Positions 1-8,547 of a stretch of DNA of 64,000 nt are shown here, one piece after another. Numbering within the stretch: position 1 is the first letter of the stretch; every line of letters begins with the position of its first letter. The notes below the pieces were generated by a model that was not told the origin of the DNA, ran no database searches, and saw only the letters and a list, made by a program, of their open reading frames with translations. Position numbers and translations under genes: made by a program. The stretch is from Thermococcus gammatolerans EJ3 (GTDB lineage Archaea > Methanobacteriota_B > Thermococci > Thermococcales > Thermococcaceae): NCBI RefSeq assembly GCF_000022365.1, contig NC_012804.1, positions 1,736,001-1,800,000 on the forward strand. Direction: 5' to 3'.

Positions 1-1
1 G

Positions 2-538
2 AGCTACGTCGGGGAGCTCCTCAAGAAGAGGATGATAAAGTGGCGCCGTGAGCCCGTTGTCGTGAGGATTGAGAGGCCGACGAGGCTTGACCGCGCTCGT
101 TCGCTCGGCTACCAAGCCAAGCAGGGCTACGTCGTCGTTCGCGTTCGCGTCAGGCGCGGAGGAAGGAAGAGACCCAGGTGGAAGGGAGGAAGGAAGCCGA
201 GCAAGATGGGTATGGTCAAGTACTCGCCAAAGAAGAGCCTTCAATGGATAGCCGAGGAGAAGGCAGCTAGAAAGTTCCCGAACCTTGAGGTTCTCAACTC
301 CTACTGGGTCGGCGAGGACGGGATGTACAAGTGGTTTGAGGTCATAATGGTCGACCCGCACCACCCGGTCATAAAGAGCGACCCGAAGATAGCCTGGATC
401 ACAGGTAAGGCCCACAAGGGTAGAGTATTTAGAGGTCTCACCAGCGCCGGCAAGAAGGGTCGCGGCCTGAGGAACAAGGGTAAAGGAGCGGAGAAGGTCA
501 GGCCCAGCGTTAGAGCTAATAAGGGCAAGACCAAGTGA
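2..538 (+). CDS. rpl15e: 50S ribosomal protein L15e (5' end outside window)
   Basis: Large-subunit ribosomal protein of the archaeal/eukaryotic L15e family, which binds 23S rRNA. The reading frame is open from base 2, reading [18 protein letters not shown], so the ATG at 32 is internal and the true start lies just upstream of the window; about 179 of the usual ~194 residues are present. The protein is very basic, with the family's [15 protein letters not shown] stretch near the N-terminus and a Lys/Arg-rich tail ending RANKGKTK. It is followed by a T-rich stretch and by the convergent ecfT gene 15 bp away. The family call is secure; only the 5' end is missing. Confidence 0.97.
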   Translation, partial: SYVGELLKKRMIKWRREPVVVRIERPTRLDRARSLGYQAKQGYVVVRVRVRRGGRKRPRWKGGRKPSKMGMVKYSPKKSLQWIAEEKAARKFPNLEVLNSYWVGEDGMYKWFEVIMVDPHHPVIKSDPKIAWITGKAHKGRVFRGLTSAGKKGRGLRNKGKGAEKVRPSVRANKGKTK

Positions 539-555
539 TTTTTCTCTCCCCTTTT
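539..555 (+). terminator. T-rich terminator after L15e
   Basis: Directly after the L15e stop are five T residues, then CTCTCCCC, then four T. Oligo-T stretches on the coding strand are the usual intrinsic termination signal in Thermococcales. The convergent ecfT gene ends at 554, so the tract sits at the junction of two facing genes. Assigned by pattern only. Confidence 0.45.
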
Positions 556-1150
556 AAATTAGGTTCACCGCCAAGAGAAGGACGGAGCCAGCCAGAATGA
601 GCGCTTCTTCGAGCCCGAACTTTCCCCTGTAGGGGAGTCTAAGATCCCCCTGGTAACCCCTTGCCTCGATTGCTTCTCCCAACTCGGTTCCAAGGAGAAC
701 CGTACCTATGAGCAGGGGAACGATACGAGCTTTAAGGGATGTGAAACTTCCTTTTACTCCCCGCGATGCCTGCGCTTCCGATATTTCACGATAGAGCCTC
801 TCAAGGTTCTGGAGACCGTTGACGACCAGACCCGCCGAGAGAGCAACGTCAGACGGCAGCCTGAGATTCAACAGGGCGCCGGTAAGCTCTCCTGCATCCA
901 TCGTCTCGGAGAAGAGGAGGCCCAGTTCCATGAGGGCAAGAAGGCGGAGAAAGTAATCAACGCCTCCCAGGAGACCCACGAGCGAGAACGTGAGAAAACC
1001 CGGCGTGAAGGCCTTCCGTTGCATTAGGGGGATGGTCAGGATGAATGCCATGAAAAGGGCTAATCCCCTCGAAGCGTGGAGCAGGGAGATTCCCACAATG
1101 AGGGTTGCGATGATCTTGACGCGGGCGTCGAGTTCATCAATGTCCCTCAA
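554..1150 (-). CDS. ecfT: ECF transporter transmembrane subunit EcfT (BioN-like)
   Basis: Integral membrane coupling subunit of an energy-coupling-factor (ECF) importer, about 198 residues with several hydrophobic helices. Both cytoplasmic coupling motifs typical of EcfT are visible: an Ala-Arg-Gly type motif in EAQASRG and a second in EARGYQG, which contact the ATPase. It overlaps the upstream ATPase gene by 14 bp, so the two are translationally coupled. With the divergent bioY gene as substrate-binding S component, the natural reading is a biotin importer (BioMNY). EcfT can also serve other S components in the cell, so substrate specificity is inferred from context. Confidence 0.88.
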   Translation of the reverse strand: MRDIDELDARVKIIATLIVGISLLHASRGLALFMAFILTIPLMQRKAFTPGFLTFSLVGLLGGVDYFLRLLALMELGLLFSETMDAGELTGALLNLRLPSDVALSAGLVVNGLQNLERLYREISEAQASRGVKGSFTSLKARIVPLLIGTVLLGTELGEAIEARGYQGDLRLPYRGKFGLEEALILAGSVLLLAVNLI

Positions 1151-1883
1151 TGAGACTCCTCCTCATGAGCTCTATCCAACGGGTCTCCCTTAGACCGTAT
1201 TCCCACAGGTTCAAGTTCAGTAGCCCCTCCGGTTTGCCTTCAAAGGCAATCCTGCCGTTGAACAGTACCACAACCCTGTCTGAAACTTCGAGGGCCAGCT
1301 CGACGTCGTGAGTTATCAGGAGAACGCCCTTTCCCTCTGCGCGAAGTCTTTTGACCAGCTCAACGACGGCCTTAAAACCTCTACCGTCGAGGTCGCTCGT
1401 CGGCTCATCAAGGATTACGTAGTCGGTGCCCATAGCTAAAACACACGCGATGGCGAGCTTCCTCATTTCACCACCGCTCAGGCTCAGCGGTTTTCTGTTC
1501 TCGTAGCCTTTGAGGCCAACCAGTGAGAGAGCCCATTCAACCCGTTCTTTTACCTCATTTTCGTCCATCCCAAGACTTCCAGGGCCGAAGGCAACTTCAT
1601 CGAAGACTCTGCCGGTGAAGAACATCCTCTCAAGCCTCTGAAAGACGTAGCCGACTTTTCTGCTCAGCTCCGCGACGCTTGACTTCCTCGTGTCGATTCC
1701 ATCGACGAGAACCCTACCCTTCGTGGGCTTCAGGAGGCCGTTGAGGTGCTTGGCCAAGGTTGTCTTGCCGGCGCCGTTGGGGCCGAGCAATGCTAAAACC
1801 TCTCCCCTGTCGAGGCTCATGTTGACGCCCCTCAAGACTTCTTTACCGTTCCTCGAGTGGTGGATGCTCTCAACAAGTATCAT
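1137..1883 (-). CDS. ecfA: ECF transporter ATPase EcfA (BioM-like)
   Basis: ABC ATPase of the ECF importer, about 248 residues. Visible motifs in order: Walker A GPNGAGKTT near residue 34, Q-loop in YVFQRLERMF, signature LSGGEMRKLAIA, Walker B YVILDEPTSDLD, and H-loop THD. It drives uptake with EcfT and the S component BioY. Only one ATPase gene is present, so it probably acts as a homodimer, as in BioMNY systems; a second EcfA elsewhere cannot be excluded. It overlaps the BirA-like gene by 14 bp upstream and ecfT by 14 bp downstream, in one minus-strand operon. Confidence 0.9.
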   Translation of the reverse strand: MILVESIHHSRNGKEVLRGVNMSLDRGEVLALLGPNGAGKTTLAKHLNGLLKPTKGRVLVDGIDTRKSSVAELSRKVGYVFQRLERMFFTGRVFDEVAFGPGSLGMDENEVKERVEWALSLVGLKGYENRKPLSLSGGEMRKLAIACVLAMGTDYVILDEPTSDLDGRGFKAVVELVKRLRAEGKGVLLITHDVELALEVSDRVVVLFNGRIAFEGKPEGLLNLNLWEYGLRETRWIELMRRSLIEGH

Positions 1884-2604
1884 AGCTCACCCCCTCAATG
1901 ACTGCCTTTGCAACGCGCAGGAGGCTCACTCTTTTACCGAGTTCCAGTGAGAGTGACGTCCCCCCTCTTGGGACGGGGTTATTGACGTTGACACCAACTC
2001 CCACGACCGCAAACCTGGCCAGCTCTGGCTCTCCAAAACCCTCGACGAGAACTCCCCCGAGCTTCCCGTTTTTTGTGAAGATACCGTTCTCGTTCACTTT
2101 AACATCCACACCGAAGTTTTTGATTGCCCCTGCGACTTCCTCCATAATCCTCAGCCTCAGGTCGGAGAGGTCTTCCATCGGAATACCTGGTGATAGCGCG
2201 AGTGAGAAGTAGAGACCACCGGGCATGGAAAGCCAGCTTCTCCCGAGCCTGCCCCGGCCAGAAGTCTGCTCACCAGCGATCACAAAGGTTCTAAGGGTTC
2301 CCCTCTCAGCGAGTGCTCTGGCAACTTCCATCGTTGAGGAAACCGCGTGAAAATAGATGGCTTTAACCTCAAGTTCCCAGGGACATGGGATTTTCGCTTC
2401 CTTCTCCAGGCAGTACCCCTTCCCAGTCGCTCTTATCGAGTATCCAAGGGAGTTTAGCTCCTTGATATGTTTCCAGACTGCCACACGAGAAATTCCCAGC
2501 TTTCTTGCGAGCTCCGTTCCGCTGGCCGGGCCTTTTCTAAGCCTCCTGAGAATAAACCTTTTTGTCTCGCTTTCCCTTAAAGCGCCGCGTAGATGAACTT
2601 TCAT
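1870..2604 (-). CDS. BirA-like HTH/biotin-ligase-fold regulator, truncated and probably non-ligase
   Basis: An N-terminal winged helix-turn-helix (LARKLGISRVAVWKHIKEL) is fused to a biotin protein ligase core. The biotinoyl-AMP loop GRGRLGRSW and the lysine before GGVLVEG are kept. However, the usual KWPND motif reads KVNEN, and the protein stops at residue 244, soon after the core strand GVGVNVNNPVP, without the C-terminal SH3-like domain of true ligases. I infer a biotin-responsive repressor rather than a working ligase. It heads the ecfA-ecfT operon and faces bioY across a 58-bp gap holding an inverted repeat. A full-length ligase should exist elsewhere in the genome. Confidence 0.8.
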   Translation of the reverse strand: MKVHLRGALRESETKRFILRRLRKGPASGTELARKLGISRVAVWKHIKELNSLGYSIRATGKGYCLEKEAKIPCPWELEVKAIYFHAVSSTMEVARALAERGTLRTFVIAGEQTSGRGRLGRSWLSMPGGLYFSLALSPGIPMEDLSDLRLRIMEEVAGAIKNFGVDVKVNENGIFTKNGKLGGVLVEGFGEPELARFAVVGVGVNVNNPVPRGGTSLSLELGKRVSLLRVAKAVIEGVSYDTC

Positions 2605-2611
2605 GTGCGTT

Positions 2612-2634
2612 CGTTAACCAAATTATTTTTAACG
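2612..2634. promoter_or_regulatory. Candidate BirA-type operator between birA-like gene and bioY
   Basis: Perfect inverted repeat CGTTAA, 11 bp, TTAACG in the intergenic region shared by the BirA-like regulator and bioY. The half-sites TTAACC and GTTTAC also resemble the known BirA box half-sites GTTAACC/GGTTTAC, although the spacing is about 13 bp rather than the usual 14-15. It lies 8 bp from the regulator start codon and 29 bp before bioY, so binding would cover both promoters. The repeat is seen; its function is inferred. Confidence 0.55.
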
Positions 2635-2662
2635 TTTACTCGCTTCCCGGTGTGGTGGTTGA

Positions 2663-3175
2663 ATGAGACCAAGAGACATCGGCTTAATTTCCACTTTCAC
2701 AGCGTTTACAGCCTTAGGTGCCCAGGTTGCGATACCAATTGGCCCTGTTCCGATAACCCTGCAGGTGCTCTTCGTTCTTCTCTCAGGCCTCGTTCTTGGG
2801 GCACGGCTCGGTTTTCTGAGTCAGACGCTCTACCTCCTACTCGGGCTGCTTGGCTTTCCAGTCTTCGCCCACCTAGGTTCTGGTTTTGCCGTTCTCTACG
2901 GCCCGACTGGAGGTTACCTCCTAGCGTTTCCCCTCGCTTCCTTCCTAGCCGGCATGATGTCAGGAAGGGGAAAAGCCATCGAAATGGCCGGGGCTCTGCT
3001 TGCGATAGGTGCAATCTATCTCCTCGGTTGGGCAAGGCTCTCGCTTCTAATCGGCCCTGAGAAGGCCTTCTACCTCGGCGTCCTGCCCTTCGTAGGTGTT
3101 GACGTTGCTAAAGCGGTTGTAGCGGTTCTTGTGGCGAATGCCGTTAGGGAGGCCCTACCGGAGGGCAGGTTTTAA
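2663..3175 (+). CDS. bioY: Biotin transporter S component BioY
   Basis: Membrane-embedded biotin-binding S component of an ECF transporter, 170 residues and about six hydrophobic helices. Family features are clear: early GPVPITLQ, followed by LVLGARLGFLSQTLYLLLGLLGFPVF and GPTGGYLLAFPLASFL. It is transcribed divergently from the BirA-like regulator, EcfA and EcfT genes, completing a biotin uptake locus. A GTGG motif precedes the ATG at 2663. Regulation by biotin through the inverted repeat at 2612-2634 is plausible. Assignment is firm. Confidence 0.94.
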   Translation: MRPRDIGLISTFTAFTALGAQVAIPIGPVPITLQVLFVLLSGLVLGARLGFLSQTLYLLLGLLGFPVFAHLGSGFAVLYGPTGGYLLAFPLASFLAGMMSGRGKAIEMAGALLAIGAIYLLGWARLSLLIGPEKAFYLGVLPFVGVDVAKAVVAVLVANAVREALPEGRF

Positions 3176-3210
3176 AACCTCCATCTCCAACTCTTTCTCA
3201 GGTGGGGGAC

Positions 3211-3669
3211 ATGACGCTCAGGGCGCACCACGTCAGGCTTACAACATTCATTCAGGCCACAGAGGATGAGGACAAAGTTCTTGAGGCGATAGGAACCTTC
3301 ATTCCCGAGGATATAGACGATGAGGACGTTTACTTCGAGGTTCTCGAAACTGAAGGCTTCTTCGGTAACCCGATTAAGGTCGTGAACGTTGAGATAAAGA
3401 GGAGTAAAGCCGTGAGAGCGTTCCTCAGGCACTTCAAGGAGCTCCTCGACGAGAGCGCAAGGCGCTACATTCTGGAAAACCTCGACGAGAAGGTGGATGA
3501 GGAAGGAACACTCTACGTCCGCTTCAATAAGCAGAAGGCCTACCTCGGTGAGGTAGAGGTTGACGAGGGAGGCGACACGATTCAGGTCAAGATCAAAGTC
3601 AAAGCCTTCCCGATGAGGAAAGAGGCCGTCGTGAAGGCCGTGAGGGAGTGGCTGGAGGAGAAGGAATGA
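3211..3669 (+). CDS. Exosome-associated RNA-binding protein (COG1325 family)
   Basis: About 152 residues, acidic, resembling the archaeal RNA-binding 'exosome subunit' family COG1325 (DUF54) in its opening RAHHVRLTTFIQATEDEDKVLEAI and overall length. I chose the ATG at 3211 because GGTGGG lies 4 nt upstream; a GTG at 3202 would overlap this site. The stop overlaps the start of the Rpp30 gene (ATGA), which supports coupling of two RNA-processing proteins. The biochemical role is not established from sequence; the family assignment rests on recognition and this recurrent neighbourhood. Confidence 0.75.
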   Translation: MTLRAHHVRLTTFIQATEDEDKVLEAIGTFIPEDIDDEDVYFEVLETEGFFGNPIKVVNVEIKRSKAVRAFLRHFKELLDESARRYILENLDEKVDEEGTLYVRFNKQKAYLGEVEVDEGGDTIQVKIKVKAFPMRKEAVVKAVREWLEEKE

Positions 3670-4310
3670 GCGAGAGGGAATACTTCGTCGAGATGGACGT
3701 CAGGAGCGTGGAGGCCTACGAGCTAGCTAAGGAGTGGTTCGACGAGGTAGTCTTCACCAAAAAGCTCATCCTCGATACCGAGCCAGACTGGGACTCGCTG
3801 AAGGAGGAGCTTCGGGAGCTGAGGAGGACCTACGGGAAGGTCGCGGTTCTGCTCGTAACGAGAAAGCCGAGCCTGATACGGACCTTTAAAGCGAGAAACC
3901 TAAAGGCCCTGCTCTACGTTCAGGGAGGCGACATGAGGGTCAACAGGATGGCCATCGAGGCAAAGGTTGACGCGCTGATAAGTCCCTGGCTCGGGAGGAA
4001 GGATTACGGCTTCGACCACACCCTTGCTGGAATGGCGGGCAGGAGGGGCGTTGCAATCGGCTTCTCGCTCTCACCGCTCTTAAGGGCGAACCCCTACGAG
4101 AGGGCCTTAACGCTCCGCTTCATGGCCAAGGTCTGGGAGCTAGTAAGGAAGTATCGCGTCCCTCGCTTCATCACAAGCTCCGCCGAAAGTAAATGGGAGG
4201 TTCGCGGGCCGAGGGACTTGATGAGCCTCGGGATAAACATCGGGATGGAGATTCCAGAGGCGAGGGCAAGCCTGAACTTCCACCCGCGCTCACTTCTCTC
4301 GCGCCTTTGA
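3666..4310 (+). CDS. rnp3: RNase P protein component 3 (Rpp30)
   Basis: Archaeal homologue of Rpp30, a protein subunit of RNase P, which removes 5' leaders from pre-tRNA. It is 214 residues from the ATG at 3666, matching the family (about 210-215), with a TIM-barrel-type pattern: FVEMDVRS at the start, KLILDTEPDWDSL, LLYVQGGDMRVNRMAIEAKVDALISPW and a C-terminal FITSSAESKWEVRGPRDL. The start overlaps the preceding stop codon as ATGA, so I reject an upstream in-frame ATG at 3648. It is probably co-transcribed with the RNA-binding protein before it. Confidence 0.93.
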   Translation: MSEREYFVEMDVRSVEAYELAKEWFDEVVFTKKLILDTEPDWDSLKEELRELRRTYGKVAVLLVTRKPSLIRTFKARNLKALLYVQGGDMRVNRMAIEAKVDALISPWLGRKDYGFDHTLAGMAGRRGVAIGFSLSPLLRANPYERALTLRFMAKVWELVRKYRVPRFITSSAESKWEVRGPRDLMSLGINIGMEIPEARASLNFHPRSLLSRL

Positions 4311-4433
4311 TGCTTTTTGACCAATCTTAGCATTCTGTCAGTTGTCCACATAAGTTGTTGTATTCCCCACAGATTTCCAAATTTACAGGTATTTTTAGCG
4401 AAATTTTGTCACTTAGATGAGCTTTCTTTCGAA

Positions 4434-4446
4434 AGGCTTATATTCA
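4434..4446 (+). promoter_or_regulatory. BRE/TATA promoter of the threonine operon
   Basis: A purine-rich BRE (CGAAAGG) followed by CTTATATTC. The TATA centre near 4441 predicts transcription from about 4467, giving a short leader that begins at the GGTGGT ribosome binding site (4467-4472) before the GTG start at 4482. The 171 bp between the Rpp30 stop and this start is otherwise featureless and AT-rich. Confidence 0.65.
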
Positions 4447-4481
4447 TCAAAAGGTGCGCTAAAGCGGGTGGTCACCCATCG

Positions 4482-5537
4482 GTGGTCGAGAAACTCTCAG
4501 TTGTCAAGTTCGGTGGAAGCTCGGTAAGGGACTCGTTCTGGAGTGCACTAGAGCTGGTTGACTACCTACTCGAGGGAAGCAGGTTAGTGGTTGTCGTTTC
4601 TGCCCTCAGGGGCGTCACGGAGAAGCTTTTAGAGCTCTCGGAGCGGCCAGAGTGGGAACTCTTTGAGAGCATTGCCTTGGAGCACTCGAGAATAGCCGAT
4701 AAGCTCGGTGCAGAGGTAAAGCCCCTGCTCGACGAACTCGAAAAAGCCATCAAGGAGAACCGCCACGATCCCGAGTGGAAGGACTACATCCTCTCCTTCG
4801 GGGAGAGATTCTCCGCGGTTCTCTTCGCCAAGGCCCTTGAAAACGAGGGCATTCCAACGATTCCCATAGACGCGAGGGAAATCCTAACCCTTCGCGGGAG
4901 CTTTGGGAACGCGGAAATAGATTTTTCAGCCAGCCTGCCCCGCGTTCGGAAACTCGGAGAGCTGGCAGAAAAAGCGGTTCCAGTAGTTACAGGCTTCATA
5001 GGAAACCTCAACGGAAAAACGGCAACCCTCGGCAGGGGTGGCAGTGATTACACGGCCTCGGCCCTCGGAGCGATGCTCGATGCGAAGGGCGTTCTCATAA
5101 TGAGCGACGTGAAGGGGATATACACCGCCGACCCGAGGCTCGTTCCGGAAGCCAGGCTGATACACTTCCTATCGCGCGAGAGGGCCCTTTTGGCGGCGAA
5201 GCTCGGGATGAAGGCACTCCACCCAAGAACCATCGAACCCCTCGGAAGTATTCCGCTGATACTCGGCAGAACCGAGGACTGGCGCCTTGGAACCCTTGTG
5301 TCAGACTTCGGCGACGACTGGCCGATAATTGTCCACCGGGTCGAGGGAGAGAGGGCGAGGATATCAATTGTAGGTGTTGAAGAGCTTCCCGGCTGGAAGG
5401 GAGTGAAGGGGAACGGGTACTTCTCAATAGCGGTCGAGAGGGAGGAGCTCGTGCCGGCTTTGAGGGAGATACACGGGGTGGTCTTCGATGAAGATCCGCG
5501 TTCATGCCACCATAGCGAACTTTGGGCCCGGGTTTGA
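4482..5537 (+). CDS. lysC: Aspartate kinase
   Basis: Phosphorylates aspartate, the first step toward threonine and methionine. It is 351 residues from the GTG at 4482; GGTGGT lies 9 nt upstream and residues before this point (from an in-frame ATG at 4317) are not family-like. Motifs: KFGGSSVRD at the start, GRGGSDYTASALGAML near residue 195, SDVKGIYTADPR, and a short C-terminal ACT-like segment. The C-terminus overlaps thrB by 50 bp, an unusually long overlap. First gene of a tight operon with thrB, thrC and asd; homoserine dehydrogenase is not in the window. Confidence 0.93.
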   Translation: MVEKLSVVKFGGSSVRDSFWSALELVDYLLEGSRLVVVVSALRGVTEKLLELSERPEWELFESIALEHSRIADKLGAEVKPLLDELEKAIKENRHDPEWKDYILSFGERFSAVLFAKALENEGIPTIPIDAREILTLRGSFGNAEIDFSASLPRVRKLGELAEKAVPVVTGFIGNLNGKTATLGRGGSDYTASALGAMLDAKGVLIMSDVKGIYTADPRLVPEARLIHFLSRERALLAAKLGMKALHPRTIEPLGSIPLILGRTEDWRLGTLVSDFGDDWPIIVHRVEGERARISIVGVEELPGWKGVKGNGYFSIAVEREELVPALREIHGVVFDEDPRSCHHSELWARV

Positions 5538-6366
5538 CGTCTTCGGCGTCGGCATAGGCGAGCCCTACGACGAGCTGTCCTTCAGGGAATCGAGCGAGTG
5601 GGAGATACGCGTGAAGGGGCACGACGTGCCAGCCGATGTGCGAAACACGGCGGTCGTTGCGGCCAGAGCTCTCGCCGAGATGGCTGGGGAAGAGGTTGCG
5701 CTGAGGATGAAGCTGAGGAAGGGGATAAGGCCGAGGAGCGGGCTCGGCAGTTCGGGCGCTTCATCCCTCGCGGGGGCGCTCGCGATGGCGAGGGTTCTCG
5801 GGGTTGAGGATGAGAGGCTAATACTCCGGGCCGCGATGGAGGGCGAGAGGGCCGCTTCCGGCAGTGCTCACGGCGACAACGTTGTTCCTGCCTACTACGG
5901 AGACTTCACTATCCTAGAGTCCTACGAGCCCCTGAGGGTCCGGAGGATCCCGGTGGACTTTGATGTTGTTGCCGTTTTACCAGCCGTCGAGATTCCAACG
6001 AGCGAGGCGAGGCGCGTCCTCCCGCCAAAGATACCGCTGAAAGACGCCGTCAGAAACATCGCGCTCGCATCTTCCCTGGTTCTCGCGCTGAAGGAAAACG
6101 ACCTTAAGGCAGTCGGAAGGCTCCTCGACGACAGAATAGCCCTGCCTTACAGGAAGAGGCTCATGCCCTGGTACGATAGGGCAAGAAAGGCCGCCCTTGA
6201 GGCGGGCGCTTACGGCTTTTCGGTTTCCGGCTCGGGTCCGGCCGTGTTTGCGGTGGGTGGGGACGTGGCTCAAATAGGGAAGGCCGTTGCGGAGGCCTTC
6301 GAGGGGTTCGGAATCGAGGTTGATGTCTACGTCACAAAAGCCGGAAGGGGTGCCTTATGGTTTTGA
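5488..6366 (+). CDS. thrB: Homoserine kinase
   Basis: GHMP-family kinase converting L-homoserine to O-phosphohomoserine with ATP. It is 292 residues, a typical length. The ATP-binding GHMP motif PRSGLGSSGASS is at about residues 82-93; other family features are the N-terminal ATIANFGPGFDVFGVG and the C-terminal GAYGFSVSGSGPAVFAV. The start lies inside the 3' end of the aspartate kinase gene and its end overlaps thrC by 10 bp, so translation of the operon is likely coupled. Confidence 0.96.
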   Translation: MKIRVHATIANFGPGFDVFGVGIGEPYDELSFRESSEWEIRVKGHDVPADVRNTAVVAARALAEMAGEEVALRMKLRKGIRPRSGLGSSGASSLAGALAMARVLGVEDERLILRAAMEGERAASGSAHGDNVVPAYYGDFTILESYEPLRVRRIPVDFDVVAVLPAVEIPTSEARRVLPPKIPLKDAVRNIALASSLVLALKENDLKAVGRLLDDRIALPYRKRLMPWYDRARKAALEAGAYGFSVSGSGPAVFAVGGDVAQIGKAVAEAFEGFGIEVDVYVTKAGRGALWF

Positions 6367-7535
6367 GGTGTATCGAATGCGGTAGGGAATACGATGAAAA
6401 CGAGCTCCGCTATAGATGCGACTGCGGTGGCCTACTTGAGGTTGTTACCGACCTTGAGAGGGCCGAGGACGTTTTCGATGGAAAGAACGTGACGCTGTGG
6501 AAGTACGAGAGCTGGCTTCCCGTGAGGAAGAGGGTTTCGCTGAACGAGGGTGGAACGCCCCTCTACAGGCTCAGCAACCTCGAGAGGGAACTCGGCGTTG
6601 AGCTCTACGCCAAGAACGAGGGAGCCAACCCAACAGGCTCCTTCAAGGACAGGGGCATGACGGTTGGAGTATCCAAGGCCCTCGAACTCGGCATGGACAA
6701 GGTGATATGCGCTTCAACGGGCAACACTTCGGCTTCCCTCGCGGCCTACGCGGCCAAGGCGGGAATAAAGGCCTACGTCTTGGTGCCGAGCGGTAAGATA
6801 GCCCTCGGAAAGCTTGCGCAGGCGATAATCTACGGGGCGAGGGTCGTTCCAGTTAAGGGCAACTTTGACGACGCCCTCAGGGTCGTTGTTGAGGCGAGCG
6901 CAAAGCTCGGCGTCTACATGCTCAACTCGATAAATCCATTCCGCCTCGAGGGTCAGAAGACGATAGCGCTCGAAATCTACGACCAGCTCGGCTTCGTGCC
7001 GGACAACGTCGTCCTTCCGGTTGGAAACGCGGGAAACATCTCGGCGATATGGAAGGGCTTCAAGGAGCTCTACGAGAAGGGGATAACCGATGAGCTCCCC
7101 CGCATGATAGGGATACAGGCCGAGGGCGCGGCACCGCTCGCGAGGGCCTGGAAGGCCAAAAAGCCGTTCGAGCCCGTTGAAAACCCCGAGACGGTTGCCA
7201 CCGCCATAAGGATAGGCAACCCCGCCAACTGGCCCAAGGCCTGGCGCGCGGTTGAGGAATCTGGGGGCCTCTTTGAGAGCGTGAGCGACGGGGAGATACT
7301 TAGGGCTCAGGAACTGCTCGCGAGCAGGGAGGGCCTCTTCGTCGAGCCCGCCTCCGCGGCTCCCCTGGCGGGCCTCATGAAGCTCCTCGAAAGCGGGGAG
7401 CTTGACAGGGGCGAAAGCTACGTCCTCGTAACGACGGGGCACGGGCTTAAGGACCCGAACGTCGTCGTAAACCGCTTCACCCTTCCCAAGCCAATAGAGC
7501 CGACGCTCGAAGCCTTCAGGGAGGTGATGAAATGA
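6357..7535 (+). CDS. thrC: Threonine synthase
   Basis: PLP enzyme turning O-phosphohomoserine into threonine, 392 residues. An N-terminal zinc-ribbon-like segment carries C5, C8, C21 and C23, as in archaeal ThrC. The PLP-binding lysine is in NPTGSFKDRGM (K97), and the phosphate-binding glycine-rich loop reads PVGNAGNISA. It overlaps thrB by 10 bp and its stop overlaps the asd start as ATGA, so the order thrB-thrC-asd is translationally coupled. Assignment is firm. Confidence 0.97.
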   Translation: MVLRCIECGREYDENELRYRCDCGGLLEVVTDLERAEDVFDGKNVTLWKYESWLPVRKRVSLNEGGTPLYRLSNLERELGVELYAKNEGANPTGSFKDRGMTVGVSKALELGMDKVICASTGNTSASLAAYAAKAGIKAYVLVPSGKIALGKLAQAIIYGARVVPVKGNFDDALRVVVEASAKLGVYMLNSINPFRLEGQKTIALEIYDQLGFVPDNVVLPVGNAGNISAIWKGFKELYEKGITDELPRMIGIQAEGAAPLARAWKAKKPFEPVENPETVATAIRIGNPANWPKAWRAVEESGGLFESVSDGEILRAQELLASREGLFVEPASAAPLAGLMKLLESGELDRGESYVLVTTGHGLKDPNVVVNRFTLPKPIEPTLEAFREVMK

Positions 7536-8536
7536 GGGTCGCCGTTCTCGGTGCAACTGGCCTCGTCGGGAGAACCTTCGTGAGGCTCCTCCAAGGCCAT
7601 CCGTGGTTCAAAGTTGAAGCCCTCGTCGCCTCCGAGCGCTCAGCAGGGAGGCGTTACGGCGAGCTCGTCGAGGACGCACCGGAGGAGTTCGGGGACATCG
7701 AGGTCGTCTCGCTCGGCGAGTTTTTGAGGGATGTGGACGTTGACATTGCCTTCAACGCCCTCCCGGCTTCAATCTCGCGAGAAGTCGAGGAAAAGCTCGC
7801 CGAGCAAATCCCAGTCTTCACCAACGCTAGGTCTCACCGCTACGACGATGACGTGCCGATACTCGTCCCCGAGGTTAATCCGGAGCACATGAAGCTCATA
7901 GAGGTTCAGCGCGAAAGGAGGAACTGGAACGGCTTCATAGTGACAAATCCGAACTGCTCCACCGCGATTTTGACGGTTTCCCTCGCCCCCCTGAGGGAGT
8001 TTGGGATTAAACGAATTCATGTGGCCACGATGCAGGCCATAAGCGGAGCCGGCTTCTCGGGCCTTTCTGCCTTCGCCATTCAGGACAACGTGATTCCGCT
8101 CATCGAGGGCGAGGAGTGGAAGATTGAGAACGAAACAAGGAAAATCCTCGGGAGCTTGGAGGGGGACAAAATAAAGCCGGCGCCCTTCGAGATCTCTGCC
8201 ATAGCCACGCGCGTTCCGGTTCTTCACGGGCACACGGAGGCGGTATTCATTGAGCTCGAGCGCGGGAGCGTGGAGGATATAAGGGAAGCCTTTCGCTCCT
8301 TCGACCCGCTGAGAAAGCTCGACCTGCCGAGCTACGAGAGGCCCCTCGTTTACACAGACGTTCCCCAGCCGAGGCTCCACAGGGACAGGGGAAGGGGGCT
8401 GACTGTCACGGTTGGAAGGCTCGAGGAGAGCAGTTCAACATTCAAGTACGTAGTTACAGGCCACAACCTCGTCCGCGGCGCGGCTGGAGGTTCAATCCTC
8501 AACGCTGAGCTCGCGAAAAGGCTTGGCCACATTTAA
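7532..8536 (+). CDS. asd: Aspartate-semialdehyde dehydrogenase
   Basis: NADPH-dependent reduction of aspartyl phosphate to aspartate semialdehyde, the second step of the pathway. 334 residues. The Rossmann motif GATGLVG is at residues 8-14, the catalytic cysteine in NPNCST (C142), and the substrate/catalytic region HGHTEAVFIE near residue 232. It belongs to the archaeal/fungal-type Asd subgroup. Last gene of the operon, starting in the ATGA overlap with thrC; it converges with trpB2, 11 bp apart. Confidence 0.96.
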   Translation: MRVAVLGATGLVGRTFVRLLQGHPWFKVEALVASERSAGRRYGELVEDAPEEFGDIEVVSLGEFLRDVDVDIAFNALPASISREVEEKLAEQIPVFTNARSHRYDDDVPILVPEVNPEHMKLIEVQRERRNWNGFIVTNPNCSTAILTVSLAPLREFGIKRIHVATMQAISGAGFSGLSAFAIQDNVIPLIEGEEWKIENETRKILGSLEGDKIKPAPFEISAIATRVPVLHGHTEAVFIELERGSVEDIREAFRSFDPLRKLDLPSYERPLVYTDVPQPRLHRDRGRGLTVTVGRLEESSSTFKYVVTGHNLVRGAAGGSILNAELAKRLGHI

Positions 8537-8547
8537 AAAAGAAAGGT

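Noticed and set aside
6714-7556. Long open frame (280 codons) opposite threonine synthase
   Set aside because: Antisense shadow of a conserved gene; no family features, no start signal.
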